Shown piece by piece: positions 48,990 through 59,920 of a stretch of 64,000 nucleotides of DNA; the stretch's first letter is position 1; every line of letters begins with the position of its first letter. Both the position numbers and the translations under genes were made by a program. The stretch is from Cokeromyces recurvatus (lineage: Eukaryota; Mucoromycota; Mucoromycetes; Mucorales; Mucoraceae), in the NCBI RefSeq assembly GCF_025118155.1, contig NW_026251410.1, forward strand, positions 1 through 64,000, given 5' to 3'. The notes under the pieces are model-generated. The model searched no databases. It was not told the DNA's origin and saw only the letters and a program-made list of their open reading frames with translations.

Positions 48990-49438
48990 AAACTGTGAAA
49001 CGTTTACATTTAAGAATACAAAAATAAGACAAATGATTGCTAATCTAGAGATTTTTTAGAATAAAACTAGTCTATTGTATTTCACAACATAGTTATTCAT
49101 TCTATGCCCAGTCTTAATAATAGTCGTTGTTAGAGTATTTGAGTAATTGTAATAATAATAACAATTGTATACATTGTATTATGTAATAATAAGGACTAAA
49201 TATTATATTCAATTGCACACATATACATAATATGTATATATATATTTATATGTTCACGTCAATAACGATGAATATTATTATTATGTAATACTATTTTATA
49301 TGTTGACATTAATAGCAGCACGTAAGTAACTAGTATTGTTACTATAGCTAGAATGTTTACAATGAGGAATCAATGTTAACGCGTTACTGCTTTACTCCTG
49401 AAACAATAGTTTACGATTAAATGATAAATTTATTAAAG

Positions 49439-49466
<28 letters not shown>
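48990..49466 (-). repeat. LTR-like repeat, family 1 copy D (3' part) with poly(A/T) junction
   Basis: The reverse complement reads TTTAATCGTAAACTATTGTTTCAGG, then GAGTAAAGCAGTAACGCG and on to CAATAGACTAGTTTTATTCT. It is nearly identical to copy E at 54,117-54,540. Only the 3' two-thirds of the LTR is present, joined to a run of about 28 A (49,439-49,466). Beyond the LTR part, 48,990-49,060 (AATGATTGCTAATCTAGAGA) matches 54,945-55,010 in inverted orientation. Confidence 0.75.
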
Positions 49467-49469
<3 letters not shown>

Positions 49470-50200
49470 TGGTCATAATGAGCACAATAGTTTAAATAAC
49501 TGCATTGCCCGAACCAGTTCGCAAAGTTAAGAGTTAAAAAAAAATCCTCCCGAGTCAAGAGAGAAAATGAAAAAAGTATTGAAGAATAAAGAAAAAAAAA
49601 TCATAAACAAGACAGAAACACTAGCACTTTTATCATTGCAACCATTTCACCACACTAGTATCGATATCAGCTGGAGGGGGAGAAAGATCTTTACCATGGA
49701 AAATATGATACAATTCATGTAGGATCAGACAAATTTCAGGCCAACGTACAGACCAGGAAGAGATAGACGGAACATTTTTTAATAAGAAAGAAAGAGGGTC
49801 TTTGATGGATCTAAGCATTCGTAGACAACGGCGTATGTGCAGACATTCAGTAGTATGGACACAAGAAAGATGAACTGCAGGATGGAAAGGACAGGACAGG
49901 GACGAGGTTTTCCACCAGGGAGCCAACCAAGACACCAGCAGAGTACCTGACTACGCTCCATACGTGTCATTGAGAGCCATAAAATAGGATCAATTACCAA
50001 GGTTAGACGACAAGTAGAGATCGTTTGGGCATTTGGACCATTACAGAGAGTGTCATGACTTTCTTGTAAAAATCGTTGTTTCAGCGATTTAAAAACACGA
50101 TGATCCAATGTATCCAGCACAGGTTCACATTTTTTTGCCAAAGAAGGTTGCAGACTAATTTATACCATTGTGAACGGCTTGCAGATATTTGGTTCATTCC
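49470..50200 (-). mobile_element. 5'-truncated LINE tail (3' fragment)
   Basis: Minus-strand frames give PILWLSMTRMERSQVLCWCL and GWLPGGKPRPCP, then after a frameshift HTTECLHIRRCLRMLRSIKD and SWSVRWPEICLILHELYHIF. These align with the last about 190 residues of the complete ORF2. The 3' UTR includes CTGGTTCGGGCAATGC (minus strand, near 49502-49519) and TGCTCATTATG. The 5' end stops exactly where an LTR copy begins at 50201. Confidence 0.82.
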
Positions 50201-50870
50201 GTTATAGAACAAGCTCTGGATATAAGAATAAGTAATATTATAAAAGGTGAATTACATAATACAGGACAAACTATAAGCATGAACACATAATAAAATATTT
50301 CATATATCTTCCTGTATATAGTATCTTATAAATAATATGAAACTTATTGACATCCAATTGTCTAGACATCATATCACTTCTACATATTTATTTTTATAAC
50401 CTTGATAAAGGATTCAAGTCGTCTTTAATCCAATAAAATAAAGAAAAAATATCAGGAACATACAATCAGATCATTATAGCACCCAATAGATAATCCATAG
50501 AAATCAGTCTCTTGAATCAACACAATGTATATTTGAATACTGGCACTATTTCATGACTCATGTTCTTTGACAGCTATTTTTATTTCTTACATTCAGGACT
50601 CATTAGTATAAATACAAGCAGTTGTGTAGACACAAAATAATCTCGAATCTTTAATTCTTTTATTTTATTTTATTTTATTTTATTTTATTTTATTTTATTT
50701 TATTTTATTTTATTTTATTTTATTTTATTTTATTTTATTTTATTTTATTTTATTTTATTTTATTTTTATTTTTATTTTTTTTCTTTTCTTTTTCTTTTCA
50801 TTGAATAAAAACAGTCTCAAACTATACTTCTTTTGTTTTATTTTTCTTCATTTTATTACATACCATCACA
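50201..50870 (-). repeat. LTR-like repeat, family 2 copy 2 (inverted), with an expanded (TTTTA)n tract
   Basis: The reverse complement starts TGTGATGG at 50870 and ends GTTCTATAAC at 50201. It shares the AGTCTCAAACTATACTTC, CAACTGCTTGTATTTATA, TCCTGATATTTTT and TAGACAATTGGATGTCAATAAG blocks with 4066-4684. It is longer than copy 1, mainly through the pentanucleotide array at about 50658-50779. No matching target duplication was found. Confidence 0.72.
50658..50779. repeat. (TTTTA)n pentanucleotide microsatellite, about 120 bp
   Basis: More than 20 nearly perfect TTTTA units lie inside the family 2 LTR copy. The equivalent stretch of copy 1 (near 4190-4205) has no array, so the expansion happened after the insertion. 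Confidence 0.95.
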
Positions 50871-50974
50871 CTTATTTGGAAAGCTGACTTTTTTTTACAG
50901 TGCATTTTCCAATGCATTTTCCAGTCAGTACTTTTTTCCAGTGTTTTTTTTTCTAGTCACTTTTTTAAACTAAA

Positions 50975-51836
50975 TTGAGCATCGATTCCATCATGACTTC
51001 AATTGCAGCTTCTGATGATAAAATGCATTGTAGTTTTGAAAATTGCACAAGCTTTGGAGTGATTATCAAAGATGTCCCAAGGGTAACCATAGAAGGAAAT
51101 AAATCAGATGATGACAGTATATTTGAGGATGACGATACTCTTCAAGTTGCTCTTGATATCATGACAACCATCTCATTCATTCAAGAAAAAGAAGAAGAGA
51201 ACAAAACAAGGCATGATTACAAAACTGCCGTACTATCAGCATTCAACGCATTAAATCGAACTGACAAGGATAGAGAAAAAACAAAAAAAAAAACTCTGAT
51301 AGCACAGTTAGGGGAATTAGAGCCACTGGCATATATTGATCATAAAGGGGAGGAACACAATTTACTAACTGCATCAGAAGTCATTCGGAATGTGGTAGTG
51401 TCACAAAAGAAGGATCTATCGCCATCATTTCTTATTGTGTCCAAAAAAAGAAAGGTATTCATGGGAGATGGTCCACCCGAAGTTTTCTTACTTTTCATCC
51501 ATAACATCATTCTGGATAGTCACTATAGAAATCAACTTTCCAAGTCAAATTATGTGGAACTTGATCGCGAGATTGCACTGTAGTTGAACTACAGCTGGAC
51601 ACTGAACCCTGGAATGGTCGAAGTATGTGCTAGATTGCTGTAAGAGATGATATTCACAGAGAAAAACAAAGCATTACTTATCCTTGGTGGCAAAATTTAT
51701 TCAAGACTACCGTCCCTCGATGCTCAGTACGAGAAAACATCATCAATAAAGAATGGAAACATTCCACAATCCTCTCTACCTCACGTTCACTCAAGATACG
51801 AAAACATTAAGGTAGTTTTAATGGACTATGACAATA

Positions 51837-51873
<37 letters not shown>

Positions 51874-52078
51874 AGTTTTGGGAACCAAAACTATGAATCT
51901 TTTACTTACTTCATCAATTCGCCCTGACAATAATGAACATCCAATCATTAGTGCATCTAGCTCTAATGGATTTATTCCCAGCAGAGACACACGAATTTTT
52001 GTGGACAGGCACAAGCTTCAAGATATAAAAACTTTGATACAAAGAACAGCTCCACTTAACGAAATTAAATTACAGTAG
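50975..52078 (+). pseudogene. Unrecognised protein gene with two in-frame stops and an A-tract
   Basis: Two open stretches, 50975-51583 and 51647-52078, are in the same reading frame and are separated by 21 codons that include stops at 51581-51583 and 51641-51643. Together they would encode about 370 residues. The first part is acidic, then Lys-rich (EKTKKKTLIAQLGELEPLAY, SPSFLIVSKKRKVFMGDG). The second includes LLILGGKIYSRLPSLDAQY. A run of about 31 A (51840-51870) sits in frame and adds a poly-Lys stretch. I do not recognise a family. It lies between repeats, so a decayed mobile-element gene is possible. Confidence 0.5.
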
Positions 52079-52183
52079 TTACGGAAACTGATGCATAAAA
52101 ATCAAAATTGGATTTTTTTTTTCTTCTAATGATGATAGAAAGATTTTACAAAATGTATTCATTGTGTGAAACATTGCATCATA

Positions 52184-52330
52184 CAGTGACTCACAAAACC
52201 GGCCCAAGTTTTTGCATTTTTCCTTTTGATGATGTATTACTCATTATTGGAACAAGTTACATACACAATTCTTATATCATTATAATTGCTGAAAAGTTCT
52301 CTACAGTCGTTCCAACGCTAAAGGGCGGTT
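52184..52330 (+). repeat. Isolated Tc1-type terminal repeat fragment
   Basis: TA followed by CAGTGACTCACAAAACCGGC, then CCAAGTTTTTGCATTTTTCC, parallels the arm of the complete Tc1 element (CAGTGACTCACAAAACTGTC, then CCAATGTTTTGCACTTTTCT). It is a diverged relative of the same terminal sequence with no partner end before the LINE tail at 52.44 kb. The right limit is approximate. Confidence 0.65.
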
Positions 52331-52439
52331 TGATTTTTCCCAAAAGGCTGTTTTATTTTTTTTTTAAAAAAAATCAATATTTGAAAGTACATTACAATTA
52401 AAGAATTATTTTATTTATAATAAAAATTTAAAAAACCCA

Positions 52440-53350
52440 TGTGAGCACGTAATACTGGCGTATTGAATTGCCCGAGTCAGCTCGAGAAAGGATAAAAGTG
52501 TACTAAAAAACCTTTTGATAGGCAAAAGAGTAAAAAAAAAAGAAAAAAAAAGAAAAAGAAGGGAAGAGGAAAAGTAAGATATATCAACAAATACTAGATT
52601 CCGAGTTACGTAACTAGGTTACAAGTTTTATACCAAGGGGGGGAGTTTCTGGAGGAAGTTTACCATGATGTAGGTAATCAAGTTCAAAAAATAGAAGGCA
52701 CATAGTAGGCCAACGAATCGTCCAGGCAGAAAAGACATATGTGTTGAGAGCTGTTGAGATTGGCAACCTTCGCTTTTGTTTATTTGGCAGCTTATTCAAG
52801 AGGAAGGACAAAGGGTCGGGTTCGGTTAAAGGCATTTATTATCGTCGATGCATATGTAGGCACCATATAGCATGAGATCTTGTGAACAGGGAATTAGAGT
52901 GATAGATGCATGGTTTAGGGACACCACTAAGTAACCAGCCTAGACGCCAGCGGACTATTCGGCTGCGTTCTGCATTTGATATAGGTAACCAGAGGATAGG
53001 ATCGATACTCAGGTTAAGGCGGCAGGCAGACAAGAGAACAGCATTGTTACTGTTTTGTCGATCACCAAGATTATCTTTCAGGTATGCTTTACAGATACCA
53101 GCAAAAATACGAGTATCATAAGTATCATCGTCAAATGAAGCAGTATACCGTTGCCAGATAAGTGTTTTTCGAAAGTTTATACCAGTGAGAGTGGCTTGAA
53201 GAAGGGCGTATATGTGGTAAAAACTTGGAAACGAGAGTATCGTCCGGAGAGTAGATAAACCGAAGTAGGAATTTTACTTGTAGGAGGTGAACACGTTCCT
53301 TCACTGTGGATAGATTGACCAAATGCAACATAACTTTAGTTGAGGACCTG
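52440..53350 (-). mobile_element. 5'-truncated LINE tail (3' fragment)
   Basis: Minus-strand pieces give VMLHLVNLSTVKERVHLLQV, PHIRPSSSHSHWYKL, PILWLPISNAERSRIVRWRL, WCLHMHRR and PLSFLLNKLP, then WTIRWPTMCLLFFELDYL. They line up with the last about 240 residues of the complete ORF2, but frameshifts break the frame. The 3' UTR has CTGACTCGGGCAAT (minus, 52467-52480) and TGCTCAC. It is a different subfamily from the other fragments, as judged by mismatches throughout. Confidence 0.85.
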
Positions 53351-54113
53351 AAATTATATTATAGTGATTTGCATTTAAAAATTAACTTTTCTAAAATAGA
53401 AATCAAAATTTTTATTTGACTAATCAAGAATTTCTTGGAGCGTTTAGGTGTTTTGACGACCAATCAAACTATTTTTAACTCAATTAAAGCTTCACAGTAT
53501 TATTCCAATTTTTTAGTAATCAATCAAAATGAAATGCTTCAAATACTATATAGTAGATTGAAAGATAGGAAGTAATCAATTTATTATCATAATATTATAA
53601 TATTTATATATGTATTGTGCTATATAGGTTTTAATAATAAAGGGCTTATAAAAAAATATGACAAAGAATACTTTTTTGCTAAGAAACGTTATTTTGTAGA
53701 AAAATATTCCAAAAGTTCACAAAAGAAATAACATGTCTACTTTTATATAAAATGGGGTTTGTTTTATGTAATAATGTTTTTCGTGAAATTTGTCATCATT
53801 AATAGCTGAGTGCTACAACAATGGTGAATAAGTGTAAAGAGAATTTTTCATGTAAATGCTATTGCCCATAGCAAGTGTCCAAGTTCATGTTCTTAATTCT
53901 CCATTCAAGAAGTGTGTATAATATTACTAAAGTTCACGCAGACTCAAATGGGGAATTAAAAGTATCTAATTCTTGCATGGGGTAATTGTTTATTATTTGT
54001 TTGATTTATTTATGATTTGAGTATTTATCTATCTCTTCTATAACATGTATTCTCCATATTTATACACTTTGCGAACTGTTGTTCTGATTAGAGTATGAAT
54101 GAGCGTGAGTCCC

Positions 54114-54116
<3 letters not shown>
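53351..54116. other. AT-rich spacer, nothing recognised
   Basis: No plausible ORF and no match to the repeats in this window were seen. Confidence 0.45.
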
Positions 54117-54151
<35 letters not shown>

Positions 54152-54610
54152 CTTTAATAAATTTATCATTTAATCGTAAACTATTGTTTCAGGAGTAAAG
54201 CAGTAACGCGTTAACATTGATTCTTCATTGTAAACATTCTAGCTATGGCAACAATACTAGTTATTTATGTACTGCTATTAATGTCAGCATATAAAATAGT
54301 ATTACATAATAATAATATTCATCGTTATTGACGTGAACATATAAATATATATATACATATTATGTATATGTGTGCAATTGAATATAATATTTAGTCCTTA
54401 TTATTACATAATACAATGTATACAATTGTTATTATTATTACAATTACTCAAATACTCTAACAACGACTATTATTAAGACTGGGCATAGAATGAATAGTTA
54501 TGTTGTGAAATACAATAGACTAGTTTTATTCTAATAACCTCTTTATTATATATAATAAAACGATGGTTTATTCCTATTATCTTTAGTAATAGAGACAACT
54601 GCAATCATAA
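54117..54610 (+). repeat. LTR-like repeat, family 1 copy E, starting at a T33-class run
   Basis: A T-run (about 54117-54151) is followed by CTTTAATAAATTTATCATTT, then GTTTCAGGAGTAAAGCAG and on to GCAATCATAA at about 54608. It is nearly identical to copy D in inverted orientation, including the poly(T) junction, and also matches the 3' two-thirds of copy C. The 5' third of the LTR is missing. Confidence 0.75.
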
Positions 54611-55141
54611 AAAATCCTTTACATCAAGATTCTCCTTTAAGAGTACGTATAATTCAATATTGGCTACGACATTAGCTTTTGTTTTTATCTACTACAGAAC
54701 AATGGGTTTTAATTAAGCCTATTACTTCATTTTTATTAGTTCTTCAAGCAGGTGTCCCTAAGGAAGATTTCATTACTATGAATAATTAAATATCTTTGTC
54801 AACTTCTAAAAACTTTCATAGACATGGGCATCTATCAATGTTGACCTGAAGGACGACCGAGATAGTTATATATATATATATAATGCTTTGGATAGTCCAT
54901 GTTGGCCAATGACATATTTTTTATGGATATTTATACATAGCCAAAAAAAATCTCTAGATTAGCAATCATTTGTTTTATTTTTGTATTCTTATGTTTAAAT
55001 AATCAACTGTGCAACACTGGTTTTTTTTTTAAAAAAAAAAAGAAAGTACGACATCATTTTGACAAAAAGTGTATAAATATTCGGAAAGAATCATTTTTTA
55101 TTCCTTCTCTCTTTTTTTTTTATTAGTTATATTTTTACTCA
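54611..55141. other. Spacer with a short broken coding-like stretch
   Basis: From about 54620 one frame reads NPLHQDSPLRVRIIQYWLRH, a stop, then STTEQWVLIKPITSFLLVLQ, AGVPKEDF and a stop near 54790. The composition is protein-like but I do not recognise it. At 54945-55010 a block matches 48,990-49,060 inverted. A TATA-like GTATAAATAT at 55071 lies 71 bp before the next gene's ATG. Confidence 0.35.
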
Positions 55142-56461
55142 ATGAAATTTATTATTAATATAACATCTATTTGGTTCAAGTCAATCCTCTATTTTTGTTT
55201 TTATATAAAGACAATCATTATTGGATTAACTTCATTTAAGAAAAAGCAACATAATCAAGAACATAGTAAATTAATACCTTTACGCAAAAAGGCTGATTGT
55301 TATCTTGGATATAAACCATTACCGGCTACAGTGTATCATAGACCTTCACCTATAAAGCAGCTCCCTAATGAAATCTTACTTAACATATTTTGTCGAATGA
55401 ACGTAAATGATTTGTATCATTGTTCAACTGTTTGTATGCGCTGGTTTGAATTGGCTTCATTCAGCTTGTGGAGATCGCCTGTACCTAAATCACCTATATT
55501 TGAATGTTTACCTGTCTTACTTGATATAGATAAAAAATATAATGTCCAGCACACGCATCATCATCATCATCCTTCGCCATCATCATCTCGTATTTCTGCT
55601 AGTTTCCCTCTTCATTTAGATCGTGTTGGCCATCTAGTTCGGTCACTCGATTTATCACATATTGCTTCATACATCACTGACTGTACCATTCAACATATCG
55701 CTGATTACTGCCCTTATTTAGTTGACCTGAATTTATCCAATTGTTGTTTCATTACAAATAATAGTCTTTATCATATCAGTCAATCACCTATAGCAGGTCA
55801 TCTTAAAAGACTTATTTTAGAAGGATGTCAACAAATCAATGATATAGGTTTAGATCATCTTCAAAGAAACTGTCACAAGATCGAGACACTTTCCATAGGT
55901 CGTTGCTCGGGCATCACAAATAAGGGCCTTGTTAGCCTTGTGATGGCATCCGAATCTACAATTCGTAGATTATATCTAAATGAGTGTCCCCATGTGACCG
56001 TGGCAGGACTTCATCCAATTATTCGTATTTGTGGGTCTAGATTGGAATTATTAGATATTACAAAAATGAAGCATATTCAATATGAACATATTACTGATCT
56101 CGTGGAGCACTGCCCCAATATTAGGAGCTTAACCATCTCATTAAAGAAGCCAGCATGCATACAAGAGTTACGTAAACAAGTGAACGAAACGAGACAAACA
56201 CTATTTGACTCACCTCATCAACTGGTGATTATTGAAGAGGAGAAACAACAAGAAACCAACTATGCTGATAATGCTTTAGCTGAATTACTTGGCATGTTAA
56301 ATCAATTTAATTTACAACTTAGTCTTAGTGAAAGTTCAACTCATCATAGTCAAATGTTATTAGAAAGACAAAGAAGACGTGATGTAGCTTCAACAAAGGC
56401 AATACAGATCATAGCATTCAATTTAAAAAAATTAGAATATTTAAATATTTCTTATTGTTAG
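55142..56461 (+). CDS. F-box/LRR protein (FBXL type), single exon, 439 aa
   Basis: An F-box occurs at about residues 71-115 (IKQLPNEILLNIFCRMNVND, then STVCMRWFELASFSLWRS), the Skp1-binding module of SCF ubiquitin ligases. It is followed by about seven Cys-type leucine-rich repeats (about 165-345), for example CPYLVDLNLSNCCFITNNSL, LKRLILEGCQQINDIGLDHL and IETLSIGRCSGITNKGLVSL. A His-rich linker lies between them, and the protein ends in a further repeat-like KLEYLNISYC. The first about 30 residues are hydrophobic (IWFKSILYFCFYIKTIIIGL), unusual for an F-box protein; either it is membrane-tethered or translation starts later, for example at a non-annotated downstream site. The substrate is unknown. 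Confidence 0.88.
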   Translation: MKFIINITSIWFKSILYFCFYIKTIIIGLTSFKKKQHNQEHSKLIPLRKKADCYLGYKPLPATVYHRPSPIKQLPNEILLNIFCRMNVNDLYHCSTVCMRWFELASFSLWRSPVPKSPIFECLPVLLDIDKKYNVQHTHHHHHPSPSSSRISASFPLHLDRVGHLVRSLDLSHIASYITDCTIQHIADYCPYLVDLNLSNCCFITNNSLYHISQSPIAGHLKRLILEGCQQINDIGLDHLQRNCHKIETLSIGRCSGITNKGLVSLVMASESTIRRLYLNECPHVTVAGLHPIIRICGSRLELLDITKMKHIQYEHITDLVEHCPNIRSLTISLKKPACIQELRKQVNETRQTLFDSPHQLVIIEEEKQQETNYADNALAELLGMLNQFNLQLSLSESSTHHSQMLLERQRRRDVASTKAIQIIAFNLKKLEYLNISYC

Positions 56462-57055
56462 ACATTTTCCCCCCACCCATACATTTGCTTTGTACATAAT
56501 TTTAAAATAACACATAAATATACATAAATGAATATTTATATATCTTTCATTATAATCATATGCTGATAAAGTGTTCCGAGTGTGTAACAACAGAGAATAA
56601 GATTCTTATGATACTGTTAATTTTAACCCCACAATTTTATGTGCTTTTTAAAAGTGTGGCTTTGTTGAAATGCTATTTATAACATGCAAATCTATTACAT
56701 ATAGAATTTATTGTTTCCTGCAATCAATATATACTAGTATAGACTTTTTATTTTATTTTTTTCCCTTTAATATCGCATGTATGCATTTCACCATTATGTT
56801 ATATTAAAAAGTTATTCTTTTTTAATAAATCATTACATATTATAACTGTTTAAATTATTGATTGATACCACCTAGATTCTCTTTATATACGTATTATGTG
56901 TATAATAAATTTTGAGTCATCGAATAAGCCGTTCGGAGAAAGTAGTTATTAACACTGCTGCATATAAAAATAAACAAATACTTTATTTTATTTATTTATT
57001 TTATTTATTTATTTATTTATTTATTTTTCTTTTTTTTTTTTTCATTAAACCAAAA
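56462..57055. other. Intergenic, nothing recognised
   Basis: AT-rich; a (TTTA)n tract at about 56986-57024 lies just upstream of the next gene's start. Confidence 0.55.
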
Positions 57056-57333
57056 ATGACAATAAAAGTAGATGTACTTGTTAGTGGTGCAGGGCCCGTA
57101 GGACTATTTTTCACTTATCAATTAGCATTAAGGGGACATTCAGTTTATTGTATTGATAAAAAATCAGGTCCCACAGATCAAAGTAGAGCCATTCTAGTTA
57201 CTTCACGTACAATGGACATTCTTGAAAATAAAGCTTTAGCATCAGATATTCTTTCTGAAGCTTATGTTCCATGTGGTTTACGTATGTTTAATAATGGCAA
57301 TTATGTAAGTTGCAATGATAAATAAAATTCAAA

Positions 57334-57364
<31 letters not shown>

Positions 57365-59290
57365 CATGATATATAGCTAGGAAAAATAAATGCTTGTGGT
57401 GATAATACCCATTTCCCACATATGACAATCTTAACACAAGAAAAGACGGAAGAAATTATTTATGAAAGAATACAAACGGAAACAAACTGTATAATACATT
57501 GGGAAACAGAACTTGTTAGTTATACTCAAGATGATCAGGGTGTAACATCAATCGTACGTGACTCAAATACTAAGCAAGAACATGAAGTTAGGTCAGCTTA
57601 TATTGTAGGTGCAGATGGATGTCATTCAAAAGTTAGGAAGGGTAATCCAGAATGGACATATGAAGGTGTAGCCATTCCCACAAAATTTGCACTAGCCGAT
57701 TTAGTAATTAAGGGAGATAATATTGAAGAAATGATACACAGAGGAAATATGTTCATGAAGGGATCTGGTATGAAATACGGGGTTTTTTTTTCTTTTAAAA
57801 ATAAAAGGATTAGATACATATATATTTACTTACTTATATATATATATAGATGTAATGGGGATAGTTCCTCTTAATCGTCTTCATAAAATAGACGATACCT
57901 CTTACGTATTTCGTATATTTGGTAATTTGGAAGAATATCATCGTAGCAATCAAAATAATGAAAGCGCAACTCATGGAATTGTAGATAACGAATATGAATC
58001 AAACTTTACACTTGAGTTTCTTCAAGAATGGGTAAATAGAATGACAGCACCTATAAAACTCGAATTAAGTAATCTTATATGGTCATCTATCTTCAGAATT
58101 AATGAAAGAATGGCGAACGGCTTCAGAAAGAAGAGAGCATTCTTAATTGGAGGTATTTATTTTAGTATATCAATTTTATACACCTATAACCCTTTTCTAT
58201 CTTTAATTTTATTTAGATTCTGCTCATTGTCATTCTCCAGCTGGTGGACAAGGCATGAATTTAGGCTTACAAGATGGTAAATAGTTTATAAGTTGTATAT
58301 ATAAAATTAGTCATTTTACAAATCTTATATTAAAATAGCTGATAACCTTGCATGGAAAATGTCAGATGTGTTAAAAAATATCGCAGCAAATCCAGAGGAA
58401 CTTCTTGATTCATACAGTGCAGAAGTAAATATAAAAATACGCTGTACTAAAACAGTAAATTAACATAATATAATATAGAGAGAGCCACATGTTAAAAATA
58501 CAATTCGAACTACCAGTACTGCTACCCAAGCTGGTTTAATGGCAAATTTTTTGGCTAATACTGCTCGTAAAGTTGTTTTGACAAGTGTTCTTATGGTACC
58601 TCAACTTGCACAATTGGGCTTTAAAAATACAATGCAAGTAAGTTGTATATGAATAAATATATACATATATAATATTGTTTACACCATTTGTATTAGCAAT
58701 ATGTTATGGTGAATCCTTCTGTATCTAACATTATGGGTATATCAGATAAAGGATTAATACAAGCTGGACAATTTTTGCCTATTACTGATACCTTAAGAAA
58801 AAGCATTCGGCTTCGTCATAAGTCACAATGCAATATAATTCAAAGATTAACACTCCGTGATATACTCATTCATAATACATCATTTGTAGCTGTATTCATT
58901 GGCACTTGTCTTTCTAGTACTTTGCCAAACTCAGCCTTAATGGAAAAATTTTGGAAGGATATGAGAGCTTATCATTCAAAAGTTCGTCCTATTATAATTC
59001 AATCAGCGTGGCATAACCATGTTACTGGTAAATATCCAGATTATATTACTAAGGAAGAATATGATCTTGCAGAGGAATCATTTTATAGTGAAGAACAAAT
59101 TAATTCACCTACTTCCATTACTCAACGCGTGGGTTTGTATCCTATACTATCTTCCTATTTTGCAAGTGAACAGCCGCCTAATGTTGTATTATTTATTCGT
59201 CCTGATTTATATATTGCACAAGCTAAACTCGTTGCCAATGAAGCACAGTTAGAAGAAGTATTAAAGTATCTTTCTTCCTTATATGTTTAA
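57056..59290 (+). CDS. FAD-dependent aromatic monooxygenase (phenol hydroxylase-like), seven exons, 613 aa
   Basis: Exons are 57056-57304, 57377-57767, 57850-58152, 58217-58276, 58339-58424, 58479-58637 and 58697-59290. The class A flavoprotein hydroxylase signatures are all present. VLVSGAGPVGLFF is the dinucleotide fold near the N-terminus. YIVGADGCHSKVR is the DG motif at about residue 190. After splicing exons 3 to 5, LIGGDSAHCHSPAGGQGMNL and GLQDADNLAWKM form the GD motif that binds FAD ribityl. The C-terminal about 150 residues (RVGLYPILSSYF, then VLFIRPDLYIAQ) resemble the thioredoxin-like domain of phenol 2-monooxygenases. It would use NAD(P)H, FAD and O2 to hydroxylate an aromatic substrate. 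The substrate is not predictable. A longer upstream frame from 56912 is not used. Confidence 0.92.
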
Positions 59291-59343
59291 ATTTTATATT
59301 CGCATTTTTTGTAATTTATTTGCTTGGCAGCAAATCATCCTAA

Positions 59344-59388
<45 letters not shown>

Positions 59389-59446
59389 AATTTTATTCAT
59401 TTTTTCTTCTTTTTCTTTTATATTTATATTTTTATTTTTATTTCTC
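59291..59446. other. Short intergenic region with an A37-class run
   Basis: An A-tract at about 59348-59383 and a T-rich tail separate two plus-strand genes; no other feature was seen. Confidence 0.6.
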
Positions 59447-59866
59447 ATGACAGATATTCAATTGAAAATTTTACCAGAAGCGTTTTCCATTTATCAATAT
59501 GAGCATGACTTCAAGCTTTCTTCGGACATATTCGATGCTCCATGGTATACTATTTCTAGAACTAAAAGTGAATTATCAATCATTCTACCCACTTTGTATA
59601 AGTCATCTTTTATTCATAATCAGCCTCCTAAAAAGTCAGAGCATGGTTGGCGCATGTTTCAAGTAGACGCTCAAATGGATTTTAGTTTAGTAGGAATTCT
59701 GGCTAGAATCATTACTCCTCTCAAGAATAATCAAATACCAGTCTTTGTCGTTAGTACTTTCGATACTGATTACGTAATGGTGAAAGAAGATAAATTAACT
59801 GAATCTATTAAAACTTTAAGTAACGAACCTAATATAATTGTGAAACCCGGTGAACCTGTCCTATAA
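59447..59866 (+). CDS. ACT-domain protein (CASTOR/ACT_7 type), single exon, 139 aa
   Basis: The whole protein resembles the small two-ACT proteins related to CASTOR and bacterial ACT_7 proteins. The N-terminal half (LKILPEAFSIYQYE, then APWYTISRTKSELSII) is followed by the signature FSLVGILARIITPL, then IPVFVVSTFDTDYVMVKEDK, which matches the conserved FSL-G-L-PL ... STxxTDYxLVKE pattern. Such proteins bind amino acids, and animal CASTOR1 senses arginine for TORC1; whether this one does is unknown. The length is normal for the single-chain family. It sits 156 bp after the monooxygenase on the same strand, with no sign of a shared role. Confidence 0.82.
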   Translation: MTDIQLKILPEAFSIYQYEHDFKLSSDIFDAPWYTISRTKSELSIILPTLYKSSFIHNQPPKKSEHGWRMFQVDAQMDFSLVGILARIITPLKNNQIPVFVVSTFDTDYVMVKEDKLTESIKTLSNEPNIIVKPGEPVL

Positions 59867-59920
59867 AAAAAAAAGTAAAATGAAATAAATAAAATAGTTT
59901 CTTTCTTCGTTCCTTGATAA

